A stretch of 9,670 nucleotides of DNA, taken from Gammaproteobacteria bacterium UBA5338 (GTDB taxonomy: Bacteria; Pseudomonadota; Gammaproteobacteria; Pseudomonadales; UBA5862). Where the stretch lies: NCBI GenBank assembly GCA_002408105.1, contig DHQM01000115.1, positions 1 through 9,670 on the forward strand, in the 5' to 3' direction. The notes beneath the pieces were generated by a model. It did no database searches. It worked only from the letters and a program-made list of their open reading frames with translations, and was not told the DNA's origin. A program made the translations under genes and the position numbers. Below, piece by piece: positions 1-7,016 of the stretch; the stretch's first letter is position 1, and each line of letters begins with the position of its first letter.

Positions 1-77
<77 letters not shown>

Positions 78-117
78 GTGGGTTGCAGCGCGAGCGAGGC
101 TGCTTGCGAGCCGCGAA

Positions 118-146
118 AGTCTACGCCGCTTTGGTTGGATCGTCCA
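118..146 (-). promoter_or_regulatory. Candidate sigma-70 promoter for the tRNA-Arg gene
   Basis: On the minus strand, TGGACG (141-146) and TAGACT (118-123) are separated by exactly 17 bases. Each matches the -35 or -10 consensus at 4 of 6 positions. A GC-rich stretch follows the -10, as is usual at stringently controlled stable-RNA promoters. Transcription would start near 111, about 34 bases before the mature tRNA. The call rests on spacing and position only. Confidence 0.4.
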
Positions 147-195
147 CCGATCGGAGCAGGGCGCCCCAGTCCAGGTGCTGAATCGTTGGCGCTCT

Positions 196-212
196 GGCGC
201 TATACTAGCGCC
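196..212 (+). promoter_or_regulatory. Palindrome over a candidate -10 box upstream of cytochrome c5 gene
   Basis: GGCGCTA-TAC-TAGCGCC is a perfect 7-base inverted repeat with a 3-base centre. It contains TATACT (201-206), a 5 of 6 match to a -10 box on the plus strand. At 17-base spacing the -35 is poor (CTGAAT, 178-183), and there is no TGn extension. If TATACT is used, the leader would be about 80 bases and the palindrome would lie across the core promoter, where a dimeric regulator could block polymerase. It could equally be a chance GC-rich palindrome. Confidence 0.35.
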
Positions 213-292
213 CGCCTGCAAAGTGGGTGGCCGCCGCAGATGGGGCTCATGGGCATCCGCTTCCTTGATATGACCGACATGGGATCCATGCG

Positions 293-733
293 ATGAGTCG
301 ATTGTTCGTAGTTGTTGCTGCTTGGCTGGCGGTGGCGTGTGGTCTGCATGCAGCAGATGACCGCACGGCCCACCATCAATTTACCGAAGATGCCATTGCC
401 GAACGCATTCAGCCTTTCGGCACGCTCTGCGTGGCTGGCGAAGACTGTGCCTCAGGGCAAACGACCGGCGGTGTGGCCATGGCCGGCGCCTCCCAGTCGC
501 CTGAGCAAATCTACCAGACCAGCTGCTTCAGTTGTCATGGCACTGGCGCCGCCGGCGCGCCCAAACTGGGCGATGCCGCTGCTTGGGCGCCTCGGCTTGA
601 AAAGGGCATGGACACCTTGGTCATGAATGCTGTCAACGGCATCAACGCCATGCCGCCCAAAGGGCTGTGCATGAGTTGCTCTGAGGAGGATATCCGGGCC
701 ACTGTCGAGTACATGGTGAACCAGTCAGAGTAG
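293..733 (+). CDS. Cytochrome c5 family periplasmic c-type cytochrome
   Basis: A 146-residue exported monohaem cytochrome that would carry electrons in the periplasm between respiratory complexes. Residues 1-20 look like a Sec signal peptide (hydrophobic core, likely cleavage after LHA). The class I haem site is C78-F-S-C81-H82. The probable distal ligand is M120 in NAMPPKG, followed by a second cysteine pair C126/C129 (CMSCS). That MPPKG-CxxC ending is typical of the cytochrome c5 group, where the later cysteines form a disulphide. A further pair, C46 and C52, lies in the linker before the haem domain. The start is ATG with a weak GGGA 8 bases upstream; the ATG five bases earlier is out of frame. 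The gene stands alone, converging on rep with a terminator between. Its exact electron partners cannot be told from sequence. In pseudomonads I recall this gene as cycB near rep. Confidence 0.9.
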   Translation: MSRLFVVVAAWLAVACGLHAADDRTAHHQFTEDAIAERIQPFGTLCVAGEDCASGQTTGGVAMAGASQSPEQIYQTSCFSCHGTGAAGAPKLGDAAAWAPRLEKGMDTLVMNAVNGINAMPPKGLCMSCSEEDIRATVEYMVNQSE

Positions 734-756
734 GCTTCGGCGCCGGTGCTGAACGA

Positions 757-784
757 AAAGGGCGCTGCGGCGCCCTTTATTTTT
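757..784 (+). terminator. Rho-independent terminator between cytochrome c5 gene and rep
   Basis: A perfect 9-base stem, AAAGGGCGC (757-765) with GCGCCCTTT (770-778), closes a TGCG loop and is followed by ATTTTT on the plus strand. It begins 24 bases after the cytochrome stop codon. Read on the minus strand the same hairpin ends TTTT-CGTT and lies just past the rep stop, so it probably serves both convergent genes, more strongly on the plus strand. Confidence 0.88.
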
Positions 785-824
785 GCTGGGCATTGCACAG
801 GTTGGCCTGGCTCGGCAATACGGG

Positions 825-2831
825 CTAGGAGCTTTGCAGCAACTGCTTGAGCCCCGCGAGGGTGGCACGGCCCCGGGCCTGTTCGGCGGCTGGGTCCGAA
901 TGGCCCCGCCCCTGCCACTCCAGCAACTCAGTTGGCAGTTCCTCCAGGAACCTGCTGGGCGTGGTGGATAGGGTTTCGCCGAACCGTTTGCGGCTGCGTG
1001 CCAGGGTGCAGGTGAGCGTCTCCCGGGCGCGGGTGATGCCCACGTACGCCAAACGGCGCTCTTCCTCGATTTGGTCCGCGTCGATGCTTGAGCGGTGAGG
1101 CAACAATTCCTCCTCCATGCCCATCAAAAACACATGGGGAAATTCGAGGCCCTTGGCGGCATGCAGGGTCAGCAGTTGTACCCGGTTGTCGTCGGTCTCT
1201 TCGTTGCGCTGTTCCAACAGGTCCTGCAACAAGAGTTTACCCACCGCCTGTTCAAGGGCATCTTCGCTGTCATTGTTGTCGATCTGCTTGAGCAGCGCAT
1301 CCAGGAGAAATTGCACATTGGCCATGCGGCGCTCGGCTGCTGCGGGCGAACTGCTGTTCTTTTCGAGCCAGTCGGCGTACTCGATATCGTCCACGAGTTG
1401 GCGCAGCGCTGTGCGGGGGTCGCCGCTAAGCACCCGCCTGGCGGTCTCGGTGATGAAGCTGGCAAATGCCCGCAGTCGCTCGGCCCCCCGCGCCGCAACA
1501 CGGGTGTCGAGCCCCAATTCCCCACAGGCGGCCATCATGCTGACCCGGCGGTCCGAGGCGTACTCGGCCAATGCGCGCAGCGTGTTGGCGCCGATCTCGC
1601 GTCGCGGGACATTAACCACCCGCAGGAACGCCGTGTCGTCGTCGGGGTTCACCATCAGCTTGAGGTAACCGAGCAGGTCGCGCACTTCGCCGCGTGCGAA
1701 AAACGAAGTGCCGCCGCTGACCTTGTAGGGCACCTGGTAGTGTTGGAGCTTGAGCTCCAGCAAGCGGGACTGGTGGTTGCCTCGGTAGAGCACGGCAAAA
1801 TCGGAGTAGGCGTTGCGCTTGCGCAGACAGAGGTCAACGATCGAGGTGGCGATCCGCTCGGCTTCGTCTTCCTCGTTGGCGGTCTCCCACACCCGGATCG
1901 GTTCGCCTGGCCCCAGTTCGCTCCAGAGCTTCTTCTCGAACAGGTGGGGGTTGGTGGAAATCAGTTGGTTGGCGGCGCGCAGGATGGTCCCGGTCGAACG
2001 GTAATTCTGCTCGAGCATGATCACTTTCAGGCGCGGGTAGTCGCGCTGCAGCTCGCCGAGGTTCTCTGGGCGAGCACCGCGCCAGGCGTAGATGGATTGG
2101 TCATCGTCCCCCACCACGGTCAGTGCACCGCGGGCGCCAACGAGCAGGCGCACCAGGGCGTACTGGCTGGCATTGGTGTCCTGGTATTCATCCACCAGCA
2201 AGTAGTGGATGCGGTTCTGCCAGCGCTCGAGTGCGGCCGCATCGGAGCGCAGCAGTTCGACCGGCAAGCGGATCAGGTCGTCGAAGTCGACCGCATTGTA
2301 TGCCGTGAGACTTTCTTGGTAGCGCTGGTACGCCACGGCCATGGTCACCTCCAGCGGACGCTCGGCGAGGCGCAGGGCTTCGTCCGGACTGACCAGCTCG
2401 CTTTTCCAGGTCGAAATCTGGTGCCGAATCAGGCCCAGTTGCTCGCCGGCCTCATCACCCGCCCGGTGCAGAATTTCCTTTATTACCCCCGTCACGTCGG
2501 TTTCGTCAAAGATGGAAAACCCGGGCCGCAGCCCCAGTGCGGACAGCTCCCGACGGATGATCCTGAGCCCCAGGGTGTGGAAGGTGGAGACTTGCAGGCC
2601 GCTTCCGGCCGGTCCAAGGAGGCGAGTCACCCGGCCTTTCATCTCGCGCGCGGCCTTGTTGGTGAAGGTGACCGCGGCGACCTGGCGTGCAGCGTAGCCG
2701 CATTCGCTCACGAGGTAGGCGATTTTGCGTGTGATGACGCTGGTCTTGCCCGATCCGGCGCCTGCCAGGACCAGGAGCGGGCCATCAATGTAGAGAACCG
2801 CGGCTTGTTGTTGCGGGTTGAGCGACTGCAC
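825..2831 (-). CDS. rep: ATP-dependent DNA helicase Rep (superfamily 1, UvrD/Rep type)
   Basis: A 668-residue 3'-5' DNA helicase that helps replication forks pass bound proteins; E. coli Rep is about 673 residues. All SF1A motifs are in order: the Q-motif region around residues 4-9, Walker A GAGSGKT (24-30), motif II LVDEYQD (212-218), motif III GDDDQSIYAWRG (241-252), motif IV NYRST (276-280), motif V TLHAAKGLEFPHVF (555-568) and motif VI RRLAYVGITRARE (592-604). The IEEERRLAYVGITRA and PSRFLEELP stretches near the C terminus favour Rep over UvrD or PcrA. The start is GTG at 2831, because the protein begins VQSLNPQQQ, matching the usual Rep N terminus; there is no ATG nearby. The open frame continues upstream into the P450 gene, but that part is low-complexity Arg/Pro/Ala and not protein-like. 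The ribosome-binding site is weak. A promoter lies about 40 bases upstream. Confidence 0.96.
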   Translation of the reverse strand: MQSLNPQQQAAVLYIDGPLLVLAGAGSGKTSVITRKIAYLVSECGYAARQVAAVTFTNKAAREMKGRVTRLLGPAGSGLQVSTFHTLGLRIIRRELSALGLRPGFSIFDETDVTGVIKEILHRAGDEAGEQLGLIRHQISTWKSELVSPDEALRLAERPLEVTMAVAYQRYQESLTAYNAVDFDDLIRLPVELLRSDAAALERWQNRIHYLLVDEYQDTNASQYALVRLLVGARGALTVVGDDDQSIYAWRGARPENLGELQRDYPRLKVIMLEQNYRSTGTILRAANQLISTNPHLFEKKLWSELGPGEPIRVWETANEEDEAERIATSIVDLCLRKRNAYSDFAVLYRGNHQSRLLELKLQHYQVPYKVSGGTSFFARGEVRDLLGYLKLMVNPDDDTAFLRVVNVPRREIGANTLRALAEYASDRRVSMMAACGELGLDTRVAARGAERLRAFASFITETARRVLSGDPRTALRQLVDDIEYADWLEKNSSSPAAAERRMANVQFLLDALLKQIDNNDSEDALEQAVGKLLLQDLLEQRNEETDDNRVQLLTLHAAKGLEFPHVFLMGMEEELLPHRSSIDADQIEEERRLAYVGITRARETLTCTLARSRKRFGETLSTTPSRFLEELPTELLEWQGRGHSDPAAEQARGRATLAGLKQLLQSS

Positions 2832-2870
2832 GGCTACACCGAGGACTGCAGGAAGGGATCGTGTGTCCCG

Positions 2871-2879
2871 ATTGTACCA
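2871..2879 (-). promoter_or_regulatory. Candidate extended -10 promoter for rep
   Basis: On the minus strand TGGTACAAT is a TGn-extended -10 box, with TACAAT matching 5 of 6 consensus positions. It lies about 40 bases upstream of the rep GTG and inside the 128-base spacer after the P450 gene. No good -35 hexamer is found at 16-18 bases, which extended -10 promoters tolerate. It would let rep be expressed independently of the P450 gene. Confidence 0.45.
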
Positions 2880-2959
2880 GTCTCGGGGCTGCGCCCTGCC
2901 CAATGGAACCAACGCCGCCTGGCCTCGCCAAGCGGCTCGGTCGGTTCGCCCCAAGCGGC

Positions 2960-4207
2960 CTACAGCGGGTGCAGGCGCACCGGCATCTGGGTATAGCCGC
3001 GAATCAGCGAAGAGAAAGTGCGCTCGGGCTCCCCCACCACTTCCACGAAGGAAAACCGTTTCAGGACTTCTTCCCACGTGACCCGCAGCTGCATTTCGGC
3101 GAGCCGGTTGCCCATGCAGCGGTGGATGCCGAAACCGAAGGACAGGTGCTGGCGCGGGCGCTCGCGGTCGATGATGAAGGCATCGGCATTGTCGATGGCT
3201 TCTTCGTCGCGGTTTCCGGACACATACCACAGCATGACTTTCTCACCCTTGCGGATGTGCTTGCCTGCGAGGATGGTGTCCTGGGTGGCGGTGCGGCGCA
3301 TGGCGACCACGGGGGTTTGATAGCGGATGATTTCCGACACCATGCTTGGAATCAGTCCGTGGTCGGCGCGAAGTTTGTCGTATTCCGAGGGGTTTTGGTT
3401 GAGGAACAGCACCCCGCCAGAGAGCGAGTTCCTCGTGGTGTCGTTGCCGCCCACGATCAGCAGAATGAGGTTGCCAAGGTACTCCATGGAGGACATGTTC
3501 TGCGTGGCGGGGTTGTGGGCCAGCATGGAAATGAAATCGTTGCCGGGCGCACCTGCGGCGCGCTCTTTCCACACCCCCAGGAAGTACTGCATGCACTCTT
3601 GAATGGCCGCGAACTGTTCCTCGCGGGTGGCGACCACCGCGGTCGGCCCAGGAATTGCGGTGGTGGCGTCAGACCAGAAGGTGAGCCGCCGGCGGTCTTC
3701 GAACGGAAAGTCAAACAAGGTGGCGAGCATTTGGGTGGTGAGCTCAACCGACACCCGGTCGACCCAGTTGAAGGTTTCACCCACGGGCAGTTCATCGAGA
3801 ATGCGACTGATGCGCTCCCGGATCAGCGGCTCCAGTTTGGCAAGGTTGCGAGGCGCAACGGCCGGCTGCACGGCTTTACGCTGGTCGTCGTGCCGCGGCG
3901 GATCCATGGCAATGAAGGTCTCAATGGGGAGGTCTTCGGGGTTGTCCTGCAGGGTGATTGCCGGCTCCGATGAAAAAATTTCGGGCGCTGCCTCCACCTC
4001 CATGATGTGCTTGTACTTGGTGACCGACCAGTAGGGTCCGAATGGCGAGGCCTTGCAGTAATTGACAGGGTCCTCGGCTCGCAGCCGCGCGAAGTAGGGC
4101 CAGATGCCATCGGTCCAGTAGAGCCAGGGATGGGAAACGTCGAACTCGTCCAGAGGGACGTCTGCCGGATCTCGGCCGCGCAGTTGTGGAATGGCTGGTG
4201 CTGACAT
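2960..4207 (-). CDS. Cytochrome P450, CYP153 family (alkane/fatty-acid terminal hydroxylase)
   Basis: A 415-residue soluble bacterial P450. The I-helix has GGNDTT (253-258), the K-helix has E292-I-I-R295, and the haem-binding loop is FGFGIHRCMGNRLAE (357-371) with C364 as the iron ligand. The sequence reads as CYP153 throughout: EYLGNLILLIVGGNDTTRNS (242-261), PSMVSEIIRYQTP (287-299), LWYVSGNRDEEAI (326-338) and HLSFGFGIHRC. Known CYP153 enzymes hydroxylate the terminal carbon of medium-chain alkanes, and some omega-hydroxylate fatty acids, using electrons from a 2Fe-2S ferredoxin and its NADH reductase. Neither partner gene is next to it; the flanks are comM and rep. The length is near that of the shorter CYP153A enzymes, so the gene looks complete with no fused reductase domain. 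The ATG has a strong Shine-Dalgarno site, GGAAGGA, 8 bases upstream. The substrate cannot be read from sequence. Confidence 0.95.
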   Translation of the reverse strand: MSAPAIPQLRGRDPADVPLDEFDVSHPWLYWTDGIWPYFARLRAEDPVNYCKASPFGPYWSVTKYKHIMEVEAAPEIFSSEPAITLQDNPEDLPIETFIAMDPPRHDDQRKAVQPAVAPRNLAKLEPLIRERISRILDELPVGETFNWVDRVSVELTTQMLATLFDFPFEDRRRLTFWSDATTAIPGPTAVVATREEQFAAIQECMQYFLGVWKERAAGAPGNDFISMLAHNPATQNMSSMEYLGNLILLIVGGNDTTRNSLSGGVLFLNQNPSEYDKLRADHGLIPSMVSEIIRYQTPVVAMRRTATQDTILAGKHIRKGEKVMLWYVSGNRDEEAIDNADAFIIDRERPRQHLSFGFGIHRCMGNRLAEMQLRVTWEEVLKRFSFVEVVGEPERTFSSLIRGYTQMPVRLHPL

Positions 4208-4215
4208 GGTGTAAG

Positions 4216-4222
4216 TCCTTCC
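4216..4222 (-). promoter_or_regulatory. Strong ribosome-binding site of the P450 gene
   Basis: GGAAGGA on the minus strand stands 8 bases before the P450 ATG. It is among the best Shine-Dalgarno matches in the window, supports this start codon and suggests efficient translation. Confidence 0.75.
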
Positions 4223-4229
4223 TTGTGAA

Positions 4230-4246
4230 GATCCAAATGCTGGATC
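4230..4246. repeat. Short inverted repeat in the P450 leader
   Basis: GATCCA (4230-4235) and TGGATC (4241-4246) form a perfect 6-base inverted repeat around AATGC. It lies just upstream of the P450 Shine-Dalgarno site and downstream of the candidate promoter, so it could be an operator half-site pair or a small leader hairpin. The repeat is short and may be chance. Confidence 0.3.
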
Positions 4247-4323
4247 GGTGCCTGGAAAAATAGTGCAGTCAAGCGGGTCCCGCGTATGTGGTCCGCAGCG
4301 GCGCTGTGCTCAGCCGCGCAGGC

Positions 4324-4351
4324 ATACTACCGAAAACGCTGCAGGTCTCAA
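4324..4351 (-). promoter_or_regulatory. Candidate sigma-70 promoter for the P450 gene
   Basis: On the minus strand TTGAGA (4346-4351, 5 of 6 matches) and TAGTAT (4324-4329, 4 of 6) are 16 bases apart. The site lies in the 171-base spacer just after the comM stop, giving a leader of roughly 110 bases. No terminator with a T tract is visible between comM and this site, so read-through from comM is also possible. Confidence 0.45.
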
Positions 4352-4378
4352 GCCAATCTGCGCTGGACTCGCGCGGGC

Positions 4379-5875
4379 TCACTGGGCTGTCCGGTCGAGG
4401 CCGCGGTAGCCGATGGCCTCAAGCAGGTGCGTCGGGCCGATCGCTTCCTGCCCAGCCAGGTCCGCGACCGTGCGGGCCACTTTGAGCACCCGGTGAAACC
4501 CCCGAGCAGAAAGCCCCATTTGGGTCGCGGTTTGGGCAAACTTGTTGCGGTCGCCACTGGACAGCGCAGCGTCCTGCTCCAGCTCAGTCACGCTGAGATG
4601 AGCGTTGGGGTGGCCACGGCGCTGCAACTGCCGATCGCGCGCAGCAATCACCCGCGCTCGGACCGCGGCGCTTGTTTCTGCCTCCTGGGGCTTGGCCAGG
4701 GCGGCAGCGTTTAACGGACGCACTTGGATGTGGAGGTCGATGCGGTCGAGCAGCGGTCCCGATACACGATTCCGGTAGCGCCGAGCCTGGTCCGGTGTGC
4801 AGCGACAGCGACCGTCCGGTTCTCCCGAGTGGCCGCAGGGGCAGGGGTTCATCGCGGCGATCAGTTGAAAACGTGCCGGAAAATGAATGTGCTGGCGAGC
4901 GCGCGAGATGGCGATCTCGCCTGTTTCCAGCGGCGCGCGCAGCACCTCCAGCACGCGGCTCGGAAACTCCGGCAGTTCGTCGAGAAACAACACGCCGTGG
5001 TGCGCCAGAGAAATTTCTCCCGGGCGCGGGTTCGATCCGCCACCGACGAGTGCAACCGCGGATGCGGTGTGGTGAGGGGCGCGAAAGGGCCGGCTGGGCC
5101 AATGGGTGACCGGAGTTCCCGTGAGTGACTGAATGGCCGCCACCTCCAGAGCATCCTCAGCGCACAACGGGGGCAACAGGCCCGGCATTCGCATTGCGAG
5201 CATGCTTTTGCCGGCGCCCGGTGGGCCCGTGAACAGGAGGTTGTGGCCCCCTGCGGCAGCGATCTCCAAGGCGCGCCGTGCCTGGTGCTGACCGCGTACT
5301 TCCCGCAGGTCAGGTCCTGGCTGCTCGGCCTGTGGCGCAGCTGGCGTGGCCTTTTGAAGCGGCGCCATCCCACTTAAGTGAGCGCACACTTCAAGCAGGT
5401 TATCGGCGACGTACACCCGCGCATCCGGGACCAGCGCAGCCTCGCTGGCATTGGCCCGCGGGACCACCACCGCAACCCCGCGTCGGGTGGCCGCGAGCAC
5501 TGCGGCGAGCAGCCCCGGCGTCTGGCGCAGCGCACCGCCCAGCGAGAGTTCGCCGTACAGTTCAAGGCCCTGCAGGGCGCGGGCATCGACCTGGCCCGAT
5601 GCAGCCAGGATGCCGATGGCGATGGCGAGGTCATAGCGGCCACCTTCCTTGGGCAGGTCCGCGGGGGCCAGGTTGATGGTGATGCGGCGGGCGGGGGATT
5701 CGAACTGACAGTTTTGCAGGGCGCTGCGAACCCGCTCCTTGCTCTCGCGCACGGCCGCTTCGGGCAACCCGACAATCGACAGTGCCGGCAGGCCACCAGC
5801 CAGGTGTGCTTCTACATGCACCTCTGGGGCGTTGATGCCGAGTTGGGCGCGGGTATGGACAGTCGCGAGTGCCAT
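4379..5875 (-). CDS. comM: ComM/YifB family Mg-chelatase-like AAA+ ATPase
   Basis: A 498-residue protein, close to E. coli YifB (about 506). In Vibrio cholerae ComM is a hexameric helicase that drives branch migration during natural transformation; the family is widespread even where competence is unproven. The N-terminal ChlI/Lon-protease-like fold spans about residues 15-140 (GLPALSIVGLPEAAVRESKERV). The Mg-chelatase AAA+ core follows, with Walker A GPPGAGKS (217-224) and Walker B VLFLDELPEF (295-304). Next is a cysteine cluster C345-P-C347 and C357-R-C359, likely metal-binding. The C-terminal Mg-chelatase domain runs about 400-492. The ATG has AAGGAA immediately upstream at short spacing. 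It lies 46 bases after pldA, probably co-transcribed with it. No competence genes are in this window. Confidence 0.95.
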   Translation of the reverse strand: MALATVHTRAQLGINAPEVHVEAHLAGGLPALSIVGLPEAAVRESKERVRSALQNCQFESPARRITINLAPADLPKEGGRYDLAIAIGILAASGQVDARALQGLELYGELSLGGALRQTPGLLAAVLAATRRGVAVVVPRANASEAALVPDARVYVADNLLEVCAHLSGMAPLQKATPAAPQAEQPGPDLREVRGQHQARRALEIAAAGGHNLLFTGPPGAGKSMLAMRMPGLLPPLCAEDALEVAAIQSLTGTPVTHWPSRPFRAPHHTASAVALVGGGSNPRPGEISLAHHGVLFLDELPEFPSRVLEVLRAPLETGEIAISRARQHIHFPARFQLIAAMNPCPCGHSGEPDGRCRCTPDQARRYRNRVSGPLLDRIDLHIQVRPLNAAALAKPQEAETSAAVRARVIAARDRQLQRRGHPNAHLSVTELEQDAALSSGDRNKFAQTATQMGLSARGFHRVLKVARTVADLAGQEAIGPTHLLEAIGYRGLDRTAQ

Positions 5876-5921
5876 GGCTTCCTTGTGGGCGAGGCGGCAT
5901 CCTGTCCGCCGGAGTTGCAGG

Positions 5922-7016
5922 TCACATCCAGTCGGTGAGCAGAAATCCGAGGCTGAGTCGGTGGCTCAGGTGGTCGTAGTCGATCAGCCCGTCGCCATAG
6001 CCGTAAAAGTACTGAACGTAGCCTTTGAACGCGCCGCCGAGCGGAAAGCTCCAGTCCAGCTGGGTTGCTCCACCAGCGGTTCCGGGGTCGAAGTTGGTGC
6101 GGTACATGGCCGCAAAGGTGTGGGCGTTGTGTTTGAAATACCCCCAAACTTCACCACGACCGACTCGGTCACTGATGTCCGGGTTGTCGTCGTCCTTGTC
6201 GTCCTCAGGAATTCGCCACCAGGCCTTGAACTCAATGGCGCGGTTCGCTTCACGGTCCCAAAGTGTGCTGAGCACGACCCGGTTCCAACTGCGTGAGCGG
6301 GGATCTGAACGGCCGTTCGACTGGTGATTGAGCGCGAGCGTGACCAAGCGGCTGTTGAAGCCCGCGAGGGAAAAGCCTGTGCGGTAGGCGTAAATGACTT
6401 CGGGCTCGTAAACGGTTTCGCGAAAGGGCGCGGAAAACTCGGTGTTATAGGCCTGCCAATAGGACACCTGGGTGTATCCCAACCACAGGTCGCCCCGATC
6501 GGAGAGCAGGTCGGGCCAGACCTTGGTTTTGGCGCTGATCTGGAACTTCACCTCAAACGAATCGAGCGCATCTTTGGGGAGGCCGGTGTAGACGTCCTTA
6601 TGGATCCGGTCCTGGTAGGAGGCCACCAGCAAGTAATTGGGCTTGTAGCTGGTGATGACGAAGGGCCCGCGGTCGGTCTGTGCTTCCAACTCCCAGCGCT
6701 CAGCCAAGGGGGTCGGTGGTGCGCTGGGCGGCTTGAGCGTGGTTCGGCGCAACCCCTCGGCTTTGGGGTCGTCCGCAACCACCTCGGTTGGGGTGCGCCC
6801 AGACACCGTGTCATAGCACTCCAGTCGGGATTTCGCGTCCTCAAGGGTGCGGCAGCCGGCAACGGCCTCGGCGTCTGGTCGAGGGGGCGACGCGGCCGAC
6901 GCCGGCGTGGCCAAGTGGCACAGGCAGAGGATGGCGCCTGCACACAAGCCTCCCTTTGTCGGAAACCTGCGCGCCGCGCGGACCGGTTCGCTGGGGGGGC
7001 TAGGGCTGGCGCGCAT
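5922..7016 (-). CDS. pldA: Outer membrane phospholipase A (PldA/OMPLA)
   Basis: A 364-residue outer-membrane beta-barrel enzyme that releases fatty acids from phospholipids misplaced in the outer leaflet; family members work as Ca2+-dependent dimers. The catalytic HxSxG is H231-Q-S233-N-G235, with the third residue N245 in SWNR, matching E. coli H142/S144/N156. The barrel signature YGYGDGLIDYDH spans 338-349. Residues 1-41 look like a long-n-region signal peptide (RAARR, hydrophobic core, cleavage near ASA). A mature N-terminal segment, C55-RTLEDAKSRLE-C67, precedes the barrel. The protein ends DWM, so Trp is penultimate rather than last; most outer-membrane proteins end on an aromatic residue. 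The start is uncertain. ATG at 7016 is chosen, giving a 17-base overlap with ubiK and probable translational coupling, though it lacks a clear Shine-Dalgarno site. A TTG at 7052 would add 12 residues. Confidence 0.92.
   Translation of the reverse strand: MRASPSPPSEPVRAARRFPTKGGLCAGAILCLCHLATPASAASPPRPDAEAVAGCRTLEDAKSRLECYDTVSGRTPTEVVADDPKAEGLRRTTLKPPSAPPTPLAERWELEAQTDRGPFVITSYKPNYLLVASYQDRIHKDVYTGLPKDALDSFEVKFQISAKTKVWPDLLSDRGDLWLGYTQVSYWQAYNTEFSAPFRETVYEPEVIYAYRTGFSLAGFNSRLVTLALNHQSNGRSDPRSRSWNRVVLSTLWDREANRAIEFKAWWRIPEDDKDDDNPDISDRVGRGEVWGYFKHNAHTFAAMYRTNFDPGTAGGATQLDWSFPLGGAFKGYVQYFYGYGDGLIDYDHLSHRLSLGFLLTDWM

Noticed and set aside
78..296. A 72-codon open frame between the tRNA and the cytochrome c5 gene
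   Set aside because: It starts immediately after the tRNA, has no ribosome-binding site, and covers the likely promoters of both neighbours.
1095..2996. A 633-codon open frame on the plus strand, antisense to rep
   Set aside because: It mirrors the codon phase of rep in GC-rich DNA, shows no recognisable motifs and runs past the rep start into non-coding sequence. rep itself has every expected helicase motif on the other strand.
2832..3230. A 133-residue N-terminal extension of Rep running into the P450 gene
   Set aside because: The extra residues are Arg/Pro/Ala-rich and unlike any Rep N terminus. They overlap the P450 coding region out of frame, and homology places the start at 2831.
2861..3973. 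A 370-codon open frame on the plus strand, antisense to the P450 gene
   Set aside because: It is a shadow of the P450 reading frame with no family-like motifs; the minus-strand P450 is unambiguous.
4244..4272. A second P450 promoter with TTGACT as -35
   Set aside because: The -35 is good, but at 16-18 bases spacing no acceptable -10 is found (ACCGAT at 17).
4261..4320. A terminator after comM formed by GC-rich inverted repeats
   Set aside because: Short complementary pieces are present (GCGGC/GCCGC, GCGGG/CCCGC), but the loops are unsuitable and no T run follows on the minus strand.
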